Assembly: GCA_025024175.1 (NCBI GenBank)
Contig: QCXZ01000041.1
Span: 2,041,786-2,105,785, forward strand
Direction: 5' to 3'
Length of the DNA stretch: 64,000 nt
Source of the DNA: Rhyzopertha dominica
Taxonomy: Eukaryota > Arthropoda > Insecta > Coleoptera > Bostrichidae
The translations under genes were made by a program, and so were the position numbers. Shown here piece after piece: positions 13,201 through 25,164 of the stretch; position 1 is the first letter of the stretch; each line of letters begins with the position of its first letter. The notes under the pieces are model-generated. The model did not search any database. It was not told the DNA's origin and saw only the letters and a list, made by a program, of their open reading frames with translations.

Positions 13201-13637
13201 TCCCTGTATTCTTCAACCAGCTGCCAGGAGGAACAGCCTTGAGAGTTTACAATCAGATCGTCCAACAAATAAACAACAAGTTTAGCAAGTACGATTACGG
13301 TTCGCAGAATTTAAAAATCTATGGTCAAGTGGCACCACCAATCTATGATATTTCGAAAATAAGGGTGCCTTGTTATATTGTCTACAGTGCTGGCGATTGG
13401 GCTACAACGAAAGAGGTACAAAGAGGTTGATTATCTTTGCTTGAAGATTTACGCAATTCTTGTTTGTTTTAGGATGCTATAATTTTATATAACGCACTCC
13501 CCAAGGAAGCCAAGTATGGTATATACGAAGTGAGGGAAAGAAATTTTAACCATATAGATTTTGTGTTTGGCAGAAATGCCAAAGAACAAGTTTATAGTCA
13601 TGTACTTAAAGTAATACGCAAATTCGCTAGTAAATAA
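4254..13637 (+). CDS. Secreted acid lipase (gastric/lysosomal type), copy 1
   Basis: Seven coding exons: 4254-4403, 4459-4633, 9836-9950, 10015-10264, 12989-13144, 13194-13415 and 13473-13637. All introns are GT-AG and the phases join cleanly to 410 aa. The family hydrolyses triglycerides or cholesteryl esters outside the cell or in lysosomes; insect members are often midgut enzymes. Visible features are a hydrophobic signal peptide (about residues 1-18), the nucleophile motif GHSLG (Ser179), a GDW Asp350 and an NHID His383, which make the expected triad in order. The length of about 400 aa is normal. The start is the only ATG giving a signal peptide. Compared with the downstream paralog, exon 2 is seven codons shorter before the conserved HG (oxyanion region). 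Intron 1 is only 55 bp, while intron 2 is 5.2 kb because of inserted transposons. The exact substrate is not deducible. Confidence 0.88.
4816..5090 (-). mobile_element. LINE reverse-transcriptase fragment (antisense, in lipase intron 2)
   Basis: The antisense frame reads non-LTR RT motifs in order: a GPDNVPAF stretch (RT start region), GFVRGRSTATNL (RT domain 2) and DYKAFDRMHH (equivalent to the usual DFSKAFDRVDH of the first catalytic region). It stops before the YADD box. This is a Jockey/CR1-type scrap with no ends visible. It sits in an intron opposite to the gene's orientation. Confidence 0.6.
6530..6745 (-). mobile_element. Penelope-like element GIY-YIG endonuclease remnant
   Basis: The antisense strand reads VYLLNCSN, a short disruption, then VYISQTARHLIDRVKEHK. 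This matches the core of the GIY-YIG endonuclease of Penelope retroelements (canonical x-YIGQT-x-R-x-L-x-x-R-x-x-EH). The frame is then broken toward lower coordinates. Only the C-terminal nuclease part is present; no reverse transcriptase adjoins it. It lies within lipase intron 2. Confidence 0.55.
7091..7545 (+). repeat. Left terminal inverted repeat of the mariner-like element
   Basis: It can be aligned by eye, with mismatches and small gaps, to the reverse complement of 8925-9385. The outer 27 of 30 bases match, and long stretches around 7190-7240 and 7265-7345 match closely. Inner parts are more diverged. Confidence 0.85.
7718..8801 (+). pseudogene. Broken Tc1/mariner (IS630-type) transposase
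   Basis: Translation from the ATG at 7718 begins MVYSTAERVEIIFIYG, an N-terminal helix-turn-helix start common in insect elements of this kind. It continues through an HTH region to the first catalytic Asp (CFSDECTFF, about 8174). A frameshift in a T-run near 8190 moves the reading into the next frame (RYWSDEDP onward). An in-frame stop falls at 8458-8460. The second Asp is in QHDGAPPHY (8479). A one-base loss near 8521 precedes the third Asp in SPDMTALDFF (8589). Second-to-third spacing is about 36 residues, so the acidic triad is D-D-D like mariner rather than D-D-E. An N at 8361 adds uncertainty. The protein cannot be made as read, so the copy is non-autonomous. Confidence 0.85.
8925..9385 (-). 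repeat. Right terminal inverted repeat of the mariner-like element
   Basis: Partner of 7091-7545. The best-conserved parts are 9150-9330 and the terminal 36 bases. The transposase stop lies about 120 bp inside it. Confidence 0.85.
10265..12988. other. Lipase 1 intron 4, no recognised insertion
   Basis: This 2.7-kb intron holds a more coding-like, less AT-rich stretch at about 10740-11130. Its + frames are broken by stops and I cannot assign them to a family. The rest is AT-rich with an N at 11296. Confidence 0.3.
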
Positions 13638-14340
13638 TATTTGAACAACAGATTAATGTTTATTTTGTGCAACGTATGCTAAATTAATAGGCATACAGTA
13701 TACACCAACCGGCTTACGTATCTACGGTACCTATTAATATTCATGCACAAAAACTTTATTGCTGCTATATCACAATTTACTGACTTAAATATTCAAACTT
13801 GTTTTCTGTTCTGTATAAATACAAATAATACCTGAGATATTGTTTATTAAAGCGGATAGCTTTATTAGGATGATGCACCGTTGCAGGTATCTGTGTCAAA
13901 GACAATTTTTTTCATTCTACAAGGCTGTCACTGATTGTATCTGTACTTCGCAACGAATAACATGTAAATTGGATTTACGATGTGTTTAGGAATTAACCAG
14001 CTTGACACTTGAAGCAATGAATGTGCTATTGTGAAAGTTGTAAAGGAAATAGCTTCACGACGCCTGAATTGAGGGCTAATATTTGAACCTAACTCGTTTG
14101 TTTTATTAAATATTACATTATAACCCGTTATTCTAAACCCAAGCTAGATTGTCAATAGCGGCATAAAAATCGCCTTCGTAAAACAGCTCGAATTTCACTA
14201 GAATTCATGGCAGCAGTACATTCGTATGAAACATCCGCCGCGCACTGTGCTTTGAACTGAGCATGTGTTCCTAGATTTACTTTAATTACAGTGCTTTTGA
14301 AACGCACGGCTCATATACGTGTTTGAAACATTGATTTAAT
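13638..14340. other. 3' flank of lipase 1
   Basis: ATTAAA at 13846-13851, about 210 bp after the stop, is the best poly(A)-signal candidate. No AATAAA lies closer. No further gene is seen. Confidence 0.35.
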
Positions 14341-14462
14341 ATGCGGGTTAAAAAAAGGAGAAAACAGAATTGTAGCTGAAAATCTAGAGGCTGTTCGTTT
14401 ACCGTTCCTAAAATCATTGCATATACAGTTTACCATATTCCATACTCGTTATTCATGTCCTG

Positions 14463-15170
14463 ATGATGCCCCTTTCAGGTGCAGACGAACGGTCACCTTA
14501 TTCCAAAATCAGACGCGGTCCAACCCAAAAAGATTTCAATCTAACTCTGGCCGCAAAAACTTACATGTTACGGTTTTATAATTATTTGGAGGACGTATTT
14601 CAACGATACAAGTTTGGAGCACACGAGGTATGGAACGTGGACGAAACGGGCATGACAACGGCATAAAAACGTCAAGAATTCTCGAAGAAAAGGAAAAAAA
14701 CAAATAGGAAGAACGACGTGTGGAGAAGAGAGAGCTAGTGTACAATGTAATTGGCAGCTAATGCAATTGGAAGTTTCGTACTTCACAGAGTAGGTAGTTC
14801 CATCGTCTGTATATTCTGCTGTTTAATTGCTTTTAGACAACCACATTTCACATTTATCATTAACTGTATTAGATTTTTCCAAGCAGAATGGTATTACCCT
14901 AGTCTCAATTCCACCTCATACGTCGTACCGTCTGTAGCCATTATATTTAAGCGTTTCTGCTCCCTTTAAGAAGTATTACTCACTGCCTGTTCAGTTTGGC
15001 TGATTCACATCTATATGACATTCCACCGCTTGCCCAAGAAGCACTTACAAATGCTGTTACTCCCAGAAACATAATATCTGGCTTCGAAAAAGTGGGTGTG
15101 TGGCCTTTCGATCAAAACGTCTACACAGATCAAAATCTTACTTCTGCATAAGTTACTGACAGACCATTAT
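14463..15170 (+). mobile_element. Pogo/Tigger-like (CENP-B type DDE) transposase remnant
   Basis: A 67-codon + frame (14463-14666) reads GADERSPYSKIRRGPTQK and later VWNVDETGMTT. The latter corresponds to the first catalytic Asp motif (x-NVDETG-x-T) of jerky/Tigger transposases. After about 300 bp of unrelated-looking sequence, the reading resumes at about 14998-15150 with NAVTPRNIISGFEKVGVWPF, the conserved C-terminal motif of the same family (TP-x-NI-x-SGF-x-x-TGI-x-PF). The middle of the DDE domain, including the other catalytic residues, is deleted or replaced. No terminal repeats were identified. Confidence 0.65.
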
Positions 15171-18009
15171 CAGAAGAAAATGAAGCTCAAGGTGCGTCTG
15201 GAACTGAAATTCAGCCATCGACAAGCGCTGGCATGAACATAGAACTAGCTCCAAACCAGTTGAGATCTAATCTCGTTACTATTAATAATTAATAACTGTC
15301 TACAGATACTAGAAATGCTGCCTCAAGTGACAATGAAGAAGATTGTTTTTACATTGTATGTTTGTAACCATTTTCCAATAGCAAGAGCATAGCGTACAAG
15401 AAATGGGTCCATGTTCATTGTGGTAAAGAGGATTCTGGTTTTTTTAAATAAAATATAGCCATGTTTACTATGACCATTTCTTAACTGACCCCTTGCAGTG
15501 TAACAATATGCCCGATTGACAGTGACTGTCAATCAACGACTTATGTTTCTTTAGATTTAATTTATTAAGCATTGATTGATGTCTTAAATTAATTTTAAAA
15601 GCATCTACCCAAAAGAACCAAGCGTGGGATAAAGAAAGTCAATCAAAACTGATTGTTTTGGTTTGAAGGGTTCCGTGGTTGTTGTCGATGACATGTTGTT
15701 TTCCGGGCTGGTTCCCACGTTGGTAACAAATAATAACAAAAAATCAGGCTGGAAAATGTTTTGTCGAGAAATAGGTGCATTAATTATTAGATGTTTAAGT
15801 GTATAATAACTTTGAGAATTTTTTCATGAAAAACAAAGCTCCTTGAAGTGAATAAAGATCTGTTTAACCTTACAAACACTTATAGAAACTTCGGTAATAT
15901 GATAGAAACGGATATTAAAGTATCTAAGAAAACATATTACTTATATAGCTTCTCTGCATTAAATAAATAAGGTTTGTTAAACATATTGTTTACCTATAAA
16001 TTGAATGCTGCCAGTTAATTTAATATTTTATACAGATGACATTAAAACAAGGTCTTTGAGATTTAGTAAACTACACTTTTATCTTACACCCTTTCTTGCT
16101 TTTCTTAAAAATAGCTGCCTATGATATGAAACATAACATAAACGTAATTACAAATTCTATTAACAGAACATTTGCAAACTTTTCTGCAACAATGGAAAAA
16201 TGAAAATGTATCCACGCTTTCTGAATCTGATCCGAATATGTTGCTCCTTGCAAAGCGGGATAAAATATAATAGGTACTAATAGTACAAAAATCAAAATAC
16301 ACTATACATTTTATCACTTATTCAAAAATGTGAAATTTTATTGTTTCATATTATGTCGAAAGAAAAGCTTCTGCTAATTTTGCAAACTGAAGAATGGACC
16401 TGTAAGAGACGTACTCAGATTCAGGATTATAATTGAAAAAAGAAAATAAATCAATACAAGCCTGAATTGTTCATTTAATAATTGAGCTGTGGGGAAAAAT
16501 ATACTCCCTAAGTACTGTTAAAACAGTAGATGGCGTAGATTATATAAATAACAGCCATACGGTGCAAATACGAGAGCTGGTTATATGGATGAATCTACTA
16601 TTCTTAATCTGCAATATCTGACTTGTGAACAAGCAGTTAATGAAAACCAAATACTTAAAGGAAGTGTTTTCTGTTCGCCTTCGCCTCACCCTTATGCTCA
16701 GCTTTGATTTAGCTAAAAGTTTACTTCAGACGAGTTTCTCGAAACTAGATAAATACGGGGCAGTAATTACTAAGTAGTGCTTTATGTCTATTGCAATGGT
16801 GCGTTACATAAAAAACTGTTAACGATTTCACATTTGCGTCCCTAACTAGGTAATGTGTCAGTTAGTTTAATGTGTAAATGAATATTTCTTTGATATTGTT
16901 AACTAATACGTCTATATGGAGCTTCATTATGAAGCAAATTATTCAATTCACTTGAATCTGTGGATGTGGCAGAGTGTTTCCTGCTTTAAATCATCATCTT
17001 CAGTGTCAGGTACAAAGTTTGAGATAAAACTATTAATCATTGGAAGCAATTATTAATTTGATTTTATTCAATTGTTAATTTAATTTTACTTTAAGTTAAT
17101 TCTTTTTTAGAAATACCGTTTTAGCTTAATTCTCTTAACCGGGTATGTCTCACATCAAAATTTGCTGTGTAGATGATATTTTATGCCTTTTTATTATTTA
17201 TTTTATTAATTTGTTGCACCGATCTATAAAGTTCAATTGAGAAAAAGAGATTAACAGGAGCATCTCTTTCGTAGATTTATTAACTAAACGTAATGAATAA
17301 TGTCCTTAATTTACTTTCAAAATTTTTCTTGACCAACCATTTGTTCACTAAGCACCCAACAGGTTTGGATAATGTTTAGAAATTGTAGATGTTTAGCAAA
17401 TTTTAAATGACCAAAATGTTATAGGTTTAAATGAAATTAGTATATATAGTGTCGTGATTTGTCTTAGCTGGGTCATTCTCATTTTTTATGGTATTTTTTA
17501 ATGTGCAAAAATATTTATGGTCATGGTAGAACATCTGAACGTTTTATGGAACGAACAAAATTTAGCTTTAGAAAGAGAATCGTGAAGTTTTACAAGTATA
17601 ATCAATGCGAATGTTTATTTCACAAATTTTTGTAGAACCAGCCAAAAGTAGTTACAAACTGAAACTCAATGCATTTAATGACAAAAAACCTATAATAAAG
17701 GCGTAACCGAGCTTTAATCAGCAAAACGGTAGAAAGTAACAGTTTAAACATCCTTTCACAATGCTTGTGTACTAATTAGTCTATAATATGCGCTACCAAT
17801 AACAGTACTAGACAATTACTATTTTTCATCGATTATGCATCATCCAAGGCTGTTTTCTTTTCTTCTGAGACCACCAACTCTATCTGTCTGCAGAAATCTC
17901 GTTTCTTGAGGTCATGCTCCTGGTTTCATTCATTTAACATGTCAAGGTCACATTAAATAGGTATACTTAATAGATCAGGTGAATATTTAATCTTATTTTC
18001 AACGCAATC
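15171..18009. other. Intergenic DNA between pogo remnant and lipase 2
   Basis: AT-rich, with only short frames (70 codons or fewer, no domains). A 21-base near-perfect palindrome lies at 15514-15534. No TATA box at a convincing distance from the lipase 2 ATG was found; untranslated exons could lie here unseen. Confidence 0.4.
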
Positions 18010-21000
18010 ATGTTAACAGTTACACTTACGCTGCTTACCCTCCTTGTGACTATCGGTGACTGTGCAGAAAACAACGTGTGCAAATCGTTTAAGGATTACT
18101 ATACCATAAAGCACAACCCCGACTGTTGGTATGACTTTGCTGCAGACTCCACCACTGTAAGTACAAACAAGCTAGCGCTTCATCCTTTCAAAGTGACGTT
18201 CCGCTTTAGCCAGAGATCATCCACAAAGCTGGTTACCCGGTACTCGAATACAAAGTCAAAACAAAAGACGGCTTTATTTTGACCATCTTTCGGATACCTA
18301 CGGATAATGTTAGGAACCCGCATGCCAAGCATGTTCCTGTTATACTCCAACACGGTCTGGTGTCTACTAGTTCGAACTTTTTGGGTCTGGGAAAGAACTC
18401 TTTAGGTAAAGTGACAGATCAGTTTTTAGGCTGATTGGTAATGATTAAAGTTTTGTAGCTTTTGTGCTCTCTGATGCGGGGTACGATGTATGGTTGTCAA
18501 ATTATAGAGGAAACCAATACGCGGAAGAACATGTCAACTTGACTGTTCACGACAAAGAGTTTTGGGATCACAGGTAAGACAAATGTTGCACAAGACATTT
18601 CAAAATTTTCTTAACTCCAAATGTTTTTTTCTGCAGTATAAGGTTCTTATGTTTATTTTTGTAAACAAGTATTATTTTTTATATAGTCATTAGCACCGTA
18701 CTGTACCCTTTATGCAATCATTTTGCAATTGTTTGTTTTGCAATTATTAGTTCTTTGTTATTTTTTTTCAGTCTTAAGCTCTTTATATAGTGGTATTTAG
18801 AAGATTTAAGAATGAATCTATCCGTGCCTGTCCAAATACAAAAATTACCTCCTATGTACTTTACGCGGAATAAGAAGGCACTGATAATTCTGCTTTTATT
18901 TGAAAGCAGTTTCTCTTGGAAATTTGCTAGCGAGTTTCTTGGTTTTTTTTCTTCTTTCCTCGACATCTATTACAATTATTTTTTTATTGTGATATTCGAT
19001 AGATTATAGTAAGACGTTATTTACAAAGGCTATTTCACCGGTGTTCACAGATATTAATTTATGGTAAATTGCTATAAATGGCCATGTTCACCTAAGTAAT
19101 ATATAAGGTGGGGTAGCGCGAGGTTTAAGCAAAATCAATTAAAACTCGTGTTATGACAGTCGAAAAGGCTATCCAAATATAATTAATAAGCGAAATAACA
19201 CAATCTCGATGCATTTTTTAAATGACACAACGCATTTAACTTTACTACAGAGTGCAAAATGCGTTTACCTTTCGCAATTTGGCATTTCAATTGAGGTATT
19301 AAGTTTTGCAGAATCATCTCTAAAATAGATACAGGCGTTTTAAAGTAAATGTCTATATATTCAAATTAGTACACCAGCAGACGGTTCTTGCATTTGTTGA
19401 CATTGAGAATACACACAAGAATTCATACCGTTAAATTCTGAGATGTCAAGCGTAGAAGTAGAACTATAATCGAAAGCATTTTGTGGTTTACTTTAGATTT
19501 AAACGATATATGAGGAACCCAACTCATCTCGAAGTTTAATTAATAAAAAGCATAATATAAAAATCTTTAGTCTTATAGGCAATAACAGGCTAAACTAAAT
19601 AATTTTATTCAGACCCCACTGGCCAGTTTTAGACAGATTTGTCACTAGCCCTATCATCTAAAAAAGGAATTGCCGACCAAGTAGTAGATAGCAAATATAT
19701 ATTAGCTTTCCAGCTGTATTACAAATTATACCTTTAATTTGATTATCATTTTATCAAATACATAAGATTTAGAGTCGATTATAATGTGTTTTGTTGTTCT
19801 GAAATGGAGAATGCCATTTAACAAGTAATACATCTGTCATTATATACCTGTAAATGCAATAATTTGAAGACTTCTACTAATGAAATAGTCTGATGCGAAG
19901 CAGCTCCTTTTTTTGTTTCAAATCACCATAATTAGTTACACCACGTTCACTCCGACCTTTGCTGCGTTTCAGTTTCTATAGACAAAGTCATTGTCGTGAA
20001 TTTCCATGACACCCAATGAATAATAAAAAGCCTTTCTATTTTACAGCATGGACGAAATAGCTTTATATGATACGCCGGCAATACTGGAAACGGTAGCTTC
20101 TCATACTGGCCAGAAGGGAAACATAATCTTTATCGGCCATTCCCTCGGAAGCACCATAGCTATGATGTACGCCGCGGAACATCCCCATGAAGCGAAGGAG
20201 TACATAAAATTGTTTATTTTCATGTCTCCCGCATACACGTTGAACAACATGCTGTCACCTATGAAAAACATGGCACCCTTCATGAACCAATGGCTGGTAA
20301 GTGAGTATAAAAAGGTTCCCATAAAGCAGCGCGTTAGGTAGAAAGAGCACTGAAATNGANTATCAAGGTAACTGTTACNTTCTACATTCCGCCTATTTTT
20401 ATGGCTGCGGACACTACTTTGCAACTTTCATAACCAATACGTTTTTATGCAGCAGTTTCCTTGTCTTACAAGATCAAAGTCTGTGTCCGGTGTTTGTGAC
20501 TCAGCTGTATTTTGTGCTTTTTGTTTTGTTAATTGCTGTTGCCAAAATTGTTGTTACAAGAAGCGTGATACTGATTAGATGCCTGTAGTATGCTACAAAT
20601 TATACGCTAATAAAGTTTACACCTCATGAAATATACCAACACTATCTTCAAACATCAAACGTCTACAATCAATCTGGAAATGTAGAAAATTTTGCTTTTT
20701 GGAGACTTGTGTAACGTTTCTTTGCGTCAGCCTCGTGGTTGGGGTTTTATTTAAAAACTTTGCAGTGAGGTCCAGTTTAAGTTTAGTAAAGGTTCGACAA
20801 TCCAGGGTGGAATTTGCGTTTGTAATTATATCAAACGTTTTGGTCTCTAGTAAAATCAAACCGAAATGATTCAATGGTACCCAACTTTACTCACCACGCT
20901 ATCGAAGTGAGCATATCTTAAGCTAAAATACTCGTATATAGTTGTCAGGCAACCATAAATCTGTGGCTTGCTCGAACAACTGCAAATTTTCCATAAATGA

Positions 21001-22495
21001 TTCGTTGGGCCTAATTTACTAAATAAATTGCGCTCTTTGCAATGAATAAGGTCCCAACTAAATAATACTAAAATATTTGCCTAACACATGTTTGTTGTTG
21101 AACCACAAAGCCATAGAAATATTAATTAATATTTAAGTGGATCAGTGTATAAAATGTCAGCTTTTGGATTTTCTTAAAAAGTAGAAGAACGAGTTTTCAA
21201 CCTGTTGTATTTTACGCATGTTTGAAACCTTGAATCCTGCTTTGGTTAGAGAAAATATAATATAAATATATATGTAAAACTAATTCAGCAAATTAATAGA
21301 ACGTTCAGATTTCAGTCTCTCATTCTCATTCTCTCACATCATTACAATAAAGGGGCACTTGTACTTCCCTTTCTGAACTGAACCATATCCAGTATTTTAT
21401 TTTCGCAGATTATGGAAACAATTAAAGTGTACAAATGTTATATATGTAGCTATAGATTTTTAAAGAATTGTACCACCTCCAACTCATCATATTGATATAT
21501 ATTTTGCGTAAACTCTTATTACATATTCAAATGTTTTGCTTGCTAATTAAAGTGCAGTTTAAAAATTTACCTTAGTCCCACATCATTTATTATAGAAAGA
21601 CAGGGCAACATTAAAATAGTAGAACAATGAATACTATTACATAAAACAAATAGTCTAATGGATCAATTAATCATCTTTAAAGTGTAGTGAAATGGTTACA
21701 AATATGTCATTCTTTATTTATATTCTAGAAATTCGCAGAATCGTTTGAAATGNTACGACTGCTATCCCAAGCTGAACCTGCAAGGAAGGTTGTTAGGCAG
21801 TTATGCTTGGAATCACCGAGACTTATGCAGTTCTGTCTTCAAGTATACAATATGTTCTACGGTCCCGATACACAGATGGCGCCGGTAAGAAGGAGACTCT
21901 TCTCCCTCTTGAGCTATCTTCACGCTTTCCTTCCTTTTATCTACTTTTAGTACTATGAAAACCTTTGACTATTTTAACGGTTTTATTTCAAATTCCTTCA
22001 AATAACAATGTATAATAAATCATGTATTAGTAGCATAAATAATCGACTTTTTGTAGGAAATTGCTCCAGTCTATTTCAACCAACTCCCAGGAGGGACAGC
22101 ACTGAAGGTATACGACCATGCTGTAGATCTGGTTTACCGAAACTTCAGAAAATACAACTACGGTGAGAAAAATCTCGCCAAGTACGGTTCTGTATATCCT
22201 CCGGAGTATGACATCACCAAGATTCAGGTTCCCATTCACCTAATCTATAGCGTGAGCGATTGGGCTACACCAAAAAAGGTAACATAGTTGTTACAGCTCA
22301 TTTGCGATGAGTAACATGTATAAATTTCAGGACGCCTGGAATTTGTATTATAAGCTGCCCGAACATATCAGACATGGTATTTACGAAGTTAAAACGGTCC
22401 ACTTCAATCACATAGACTTCATATTTGGGAAGTATGCGCGGGAGTTCGTGTATGATTACATAGTTGAGATTCTAAACCACTTATATCATGCATGA
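18010..22495 (+). CDS. Secreted acid lipase (gastric/lysosomal type), copy 2
   Basis: Seven coding exons: 18010-18156, 18210-18405, 18459-18573, 20047-20296, 21729-21884, 22057-22278 and 22331-22495. All are GT-AG and join to 416 aa. Exons 3-7 have exactly the same lengths (115, 250, 156, 222, 165 nt) and phases as copy 1, so the two genes are tandem duplicates. An N-terminal hydrophobic signal peptide (about residues 1-19) is followed by a Cys-containing propeptide-like region, DAGYDVWLSNYRG, the nucleophile GHSLG (Ser185), SDW Asp356 and NHID His389. The triad is complete, so the enzyme is predicted active and secreted. One N falls in exon 5 (residue X). Introns 3 (1.47 kb) and 4 (1.43 kb) contain N bases but no recognised transposon. 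Confidence 0.9.
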
Positions 22496-22669
22496 GCGAG
22501 GATGTTAAATTGTTAGGGTGTATATATAGATATTTGATGGTGCTAGATTTACGTGTTTATAATTTATTACAAGTTGTATAAGCAGCAAACTGTCGTTTGT
22601 GGTTGTGTTTATTACAGTTTTTTTACACCTATCGATTTCCATTTTTGTACTTTCACACGGGCATGTAAA

Positions 22670-22675
22670 AATAAA
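22670..22675 (+). promoter_or_regulatory. Candidate poly(A) signal of lipase 2
   Basis: AATAAA lies 175 bp after the lipase 2 stop codon and is the first canonical hexamer downstream. Confidence 0.45.
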
Positions 22676-23439
22676 AATCCAGAGTGCCGACAATAGTCGT
22701 TAACCCTATATCAATGCATATTTAAATATTACTCACATTTCCAAGGTTCCACAACTAATTATAACATTTACGTAACCACCAATACACTATTTACCGCAAC
22801 TGGTAGGTATGATTCAAAGCTTGTTATCCCAGAACTTTGCCCTAATCGTCTAAATACATGCTTTTTTTAAATTTGATATTTATAAACACAAAAAAAATGT
22901 ATAGAAAAATTCCATTCAATTAATTACAGAATCGTGCAAACTAACAGCAGATTAGCTTTCAGAAGATACTGGTTAAGGACAAAAAAGTTTTTTTTTTTTA
23001 GGTATTAACGCAAACATTGTTATATCATAAAGGAAATATAAATCAGTGTTCTTCAGGTAATTAGATAACACTGACTGATCGAAAGCGACTATGAAAAAAC
23101 TGCAGGCGAATGTAATCTAACTCTCTTCTGCATATATCTGTTCTCTTGAGTTACGAATTTTATTATATAAATGTGGAGGTGTTTTTGTAGTAATATTTTA
23201 TGAAACAGGCATTTAGAGTATCTTCTCTGACAGATATTTAACCCCCAAAATGACTAAAACAGCTTTCAGTCTTCAAACTCCGCTAAATCAAGTACTAAGC
23301 TTTAAAAAAAACACACCCCAAAGGGGGACTTTTGATTACTACTTCGACAGACTTTTGTTGCTCCTTTTGTACGAAAAGGCAAGATAGGGCATTTATATCA
23401 CTCCCATACCAGCCACAGCATAACACCTAAGATACATCA
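22676..23439. other. Intergenic DNA, nothing recognised
   Basis: AT-rich with homopolymer runs (T-run at about 22990). No frame with a recognisable domain. Confidence 0.4.
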
Positions 23440-23720
23440 AAACTATATCAGGTCGGAGTACAAGGTAGAGAAGCAGCAAATGGTTCAATAACTTCCATAA
23501 GCCATAGCTTCAAATTGAATCATAGGAGAGTCAAAGTACTCCAGTAGTTTCTCTCTTGAGTCTTCAAAATGTATGCATTTAGACATACGATGGATGGAAT
23601 TATCCCACTTTTCTCCACATCCACAAACATCAATTTCTGATATTCCAATCCTATGGAGATGGCTTGTATGACTTGGCAGGCCTTGTGTGCCACCTTTCCT
23701 GCCAGATACCATCCTCAAGT
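23440..23720 (-). mobile_element. LINE C-terminal (zinc-knuckle) remnant
   Basis: The antisense frame 23485-23718 (77 aa) reads GTQGLPSHTSHLHRIGISE, then CGCGEKWDNSIHRMSKC. This resembles the tail of R1/Jockey-group LINE proteins after RNase H or RT, where a C-x-C...H...C knuckle follows an SHLHRIG-type stretch. RT is absent. Element limits are not visible. Confidence 0.55.
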
Positions 23721-23990
23721 ATTATTAGGTGTTCTTTAATGTACTTTTTTGAGATAAAATCGTCCTTCTCTATAAGTGTATTCAGGTAAGTGCAACTATT
23801 CTCCTTCTTTAATAATTTACAGCACTTATATGGATAATTTCTAGGTCCAATGGAGGAAAACCAGCTATGATACAGACAGCGTCGTTAGAAATAGGTATGA
23901 TCAAGGTTTCCAAGGAAAGCCAAGGCTACAGACGGACAGACACAACAAGAGTACGAATGTGGAAGCCCAAAAAACGAAACAATTATATAC

Positions 23991-25164
23991 CTGCTTTATT
24001 TCGGAGTGGTGTCGGTTGGTCTCTAGCTGCAACGATTCGTCTGAAAAGTGACCTAGAGTAGAAGGGTTAATTAGCGAAAAATTAATTTCCGGACGTATTA
24101 GCTCATCTACATCAACATCATACATCAGTATGCCGATTTGTTGTTTTTCACCTCGAAACTTGATGGTCTCCGATTGCGCTAATTTTATGTTCATTTACTA
24201 ATGTGAACCTGCTTTATTTCGGAGTGGTGTCAGTTGGTCTCTAGCTGTAACGGTTCGTCTGAAAAGTGACCTAGAGTAGAAGGGTCAATTTGCGAAAAAT
24301 GAATTTCCGGACGTCCTAGCTCATTTCTGACTGCATTTTTGGAATCTGGGGCTCAAGATACATCAGTATGCCGATTTTGAGCAAAAAATAAATTCCACCG
24401 AAAACGGCGAAAGAGCAAAAGCTTACCCTTTGTTGTTTTTTCCCCTTGAAACTTGATGGTCTCCGATTACGCTAATTTTATGTTCATTTACTAATGTAAA
24501 TCTGCTTTATTTCGGAGTGGTGTCAGTTGGTCTCTAGCTGCAACGGTTCGTCTGAAAAGTGACCTAGAGTAGAAGGATCAATTTGCGAAAAATGAATTTC
24601 CGGACGTCCTAGCTCATTTCTGACTGCATTTTTGGAATCTGGGGCTCAAGATACATCAGTATGCCGATTTTGAGCAAAAAATAAATTCCACCGAAAACGG
24701 CGAAAGAGCAAAAGCTTACCCTTTGTTGTTTTTTCTCCTTGAAACTTGATGGTCTCCGATTACCCTAATTTTATGTTCATTTACTAATGTGAATCTGCTT
24801 TATTTCGGAGTGGCGTCAGTTGGTCTCTAGCTGTAACGGTTCGTCTGAAAAGTGACCTAGAGTAGAAGGGTAAATTTGCGAAAAATNAATTTCCGGACGT
24901 CTTAGCTCATTTCTGACTGAAATTTTGGNACCTGGAGCACAAGATACATCAGTATGCCTATNTTGAGCCAAAAATAATTTCCACCGAAAACTGCAAAAAC
25001 GCATAGTCTAACCCCTCTGTTGTTTTTTCCCCTTGAAACTTGATGGTCTCCGATTACCCTAATTTTATGTTCATTTACTAATGTGAATCTGCTTTATTTC
25101 GGAGTGGTGTCAGTTGGTCTCTAGCTGTAACGGTTCGTCTGAAAAGTGACCTAGAGTAGAAGGT
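23991..25164. repeat. Tandem array, about 293-bp unit, five copies of a conserved box
   Basis: A box of about 75 bp starting ctgctttatttcggagtgg recurs at 23991, 24209, 24502, 24795 and 25089, giving spacings of 218, 293, 293 and 294 bp. Between boxes the units share a cttgatggtctccgatta block and a ttaatgttcattt-like end. The first unit has internal deletions. Units 2 and 3 are almost identical, unit 4 is more diverged (and contains Ns), and the last copy is only the box. Long antisense frames across the array are by-products of the repetition. It behaves like satellite-type DNA or the tandem core of a transposon. Confidence 0.9.

Noticed and set aside
15514..15534. 21-base palindrome centred on gattgacagt
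   Set aside because: Isolated, with no adjacent gene or element boundary. Such short palindromes are expected by chance in 64 kb.
23901..25004. Antisense open frames with a repeated PSTLGHFSDE peptide
   Set aside because: They are the translated repeat box of the tandem array. Each copy is broken in other units and there is no start, splice or domain support.
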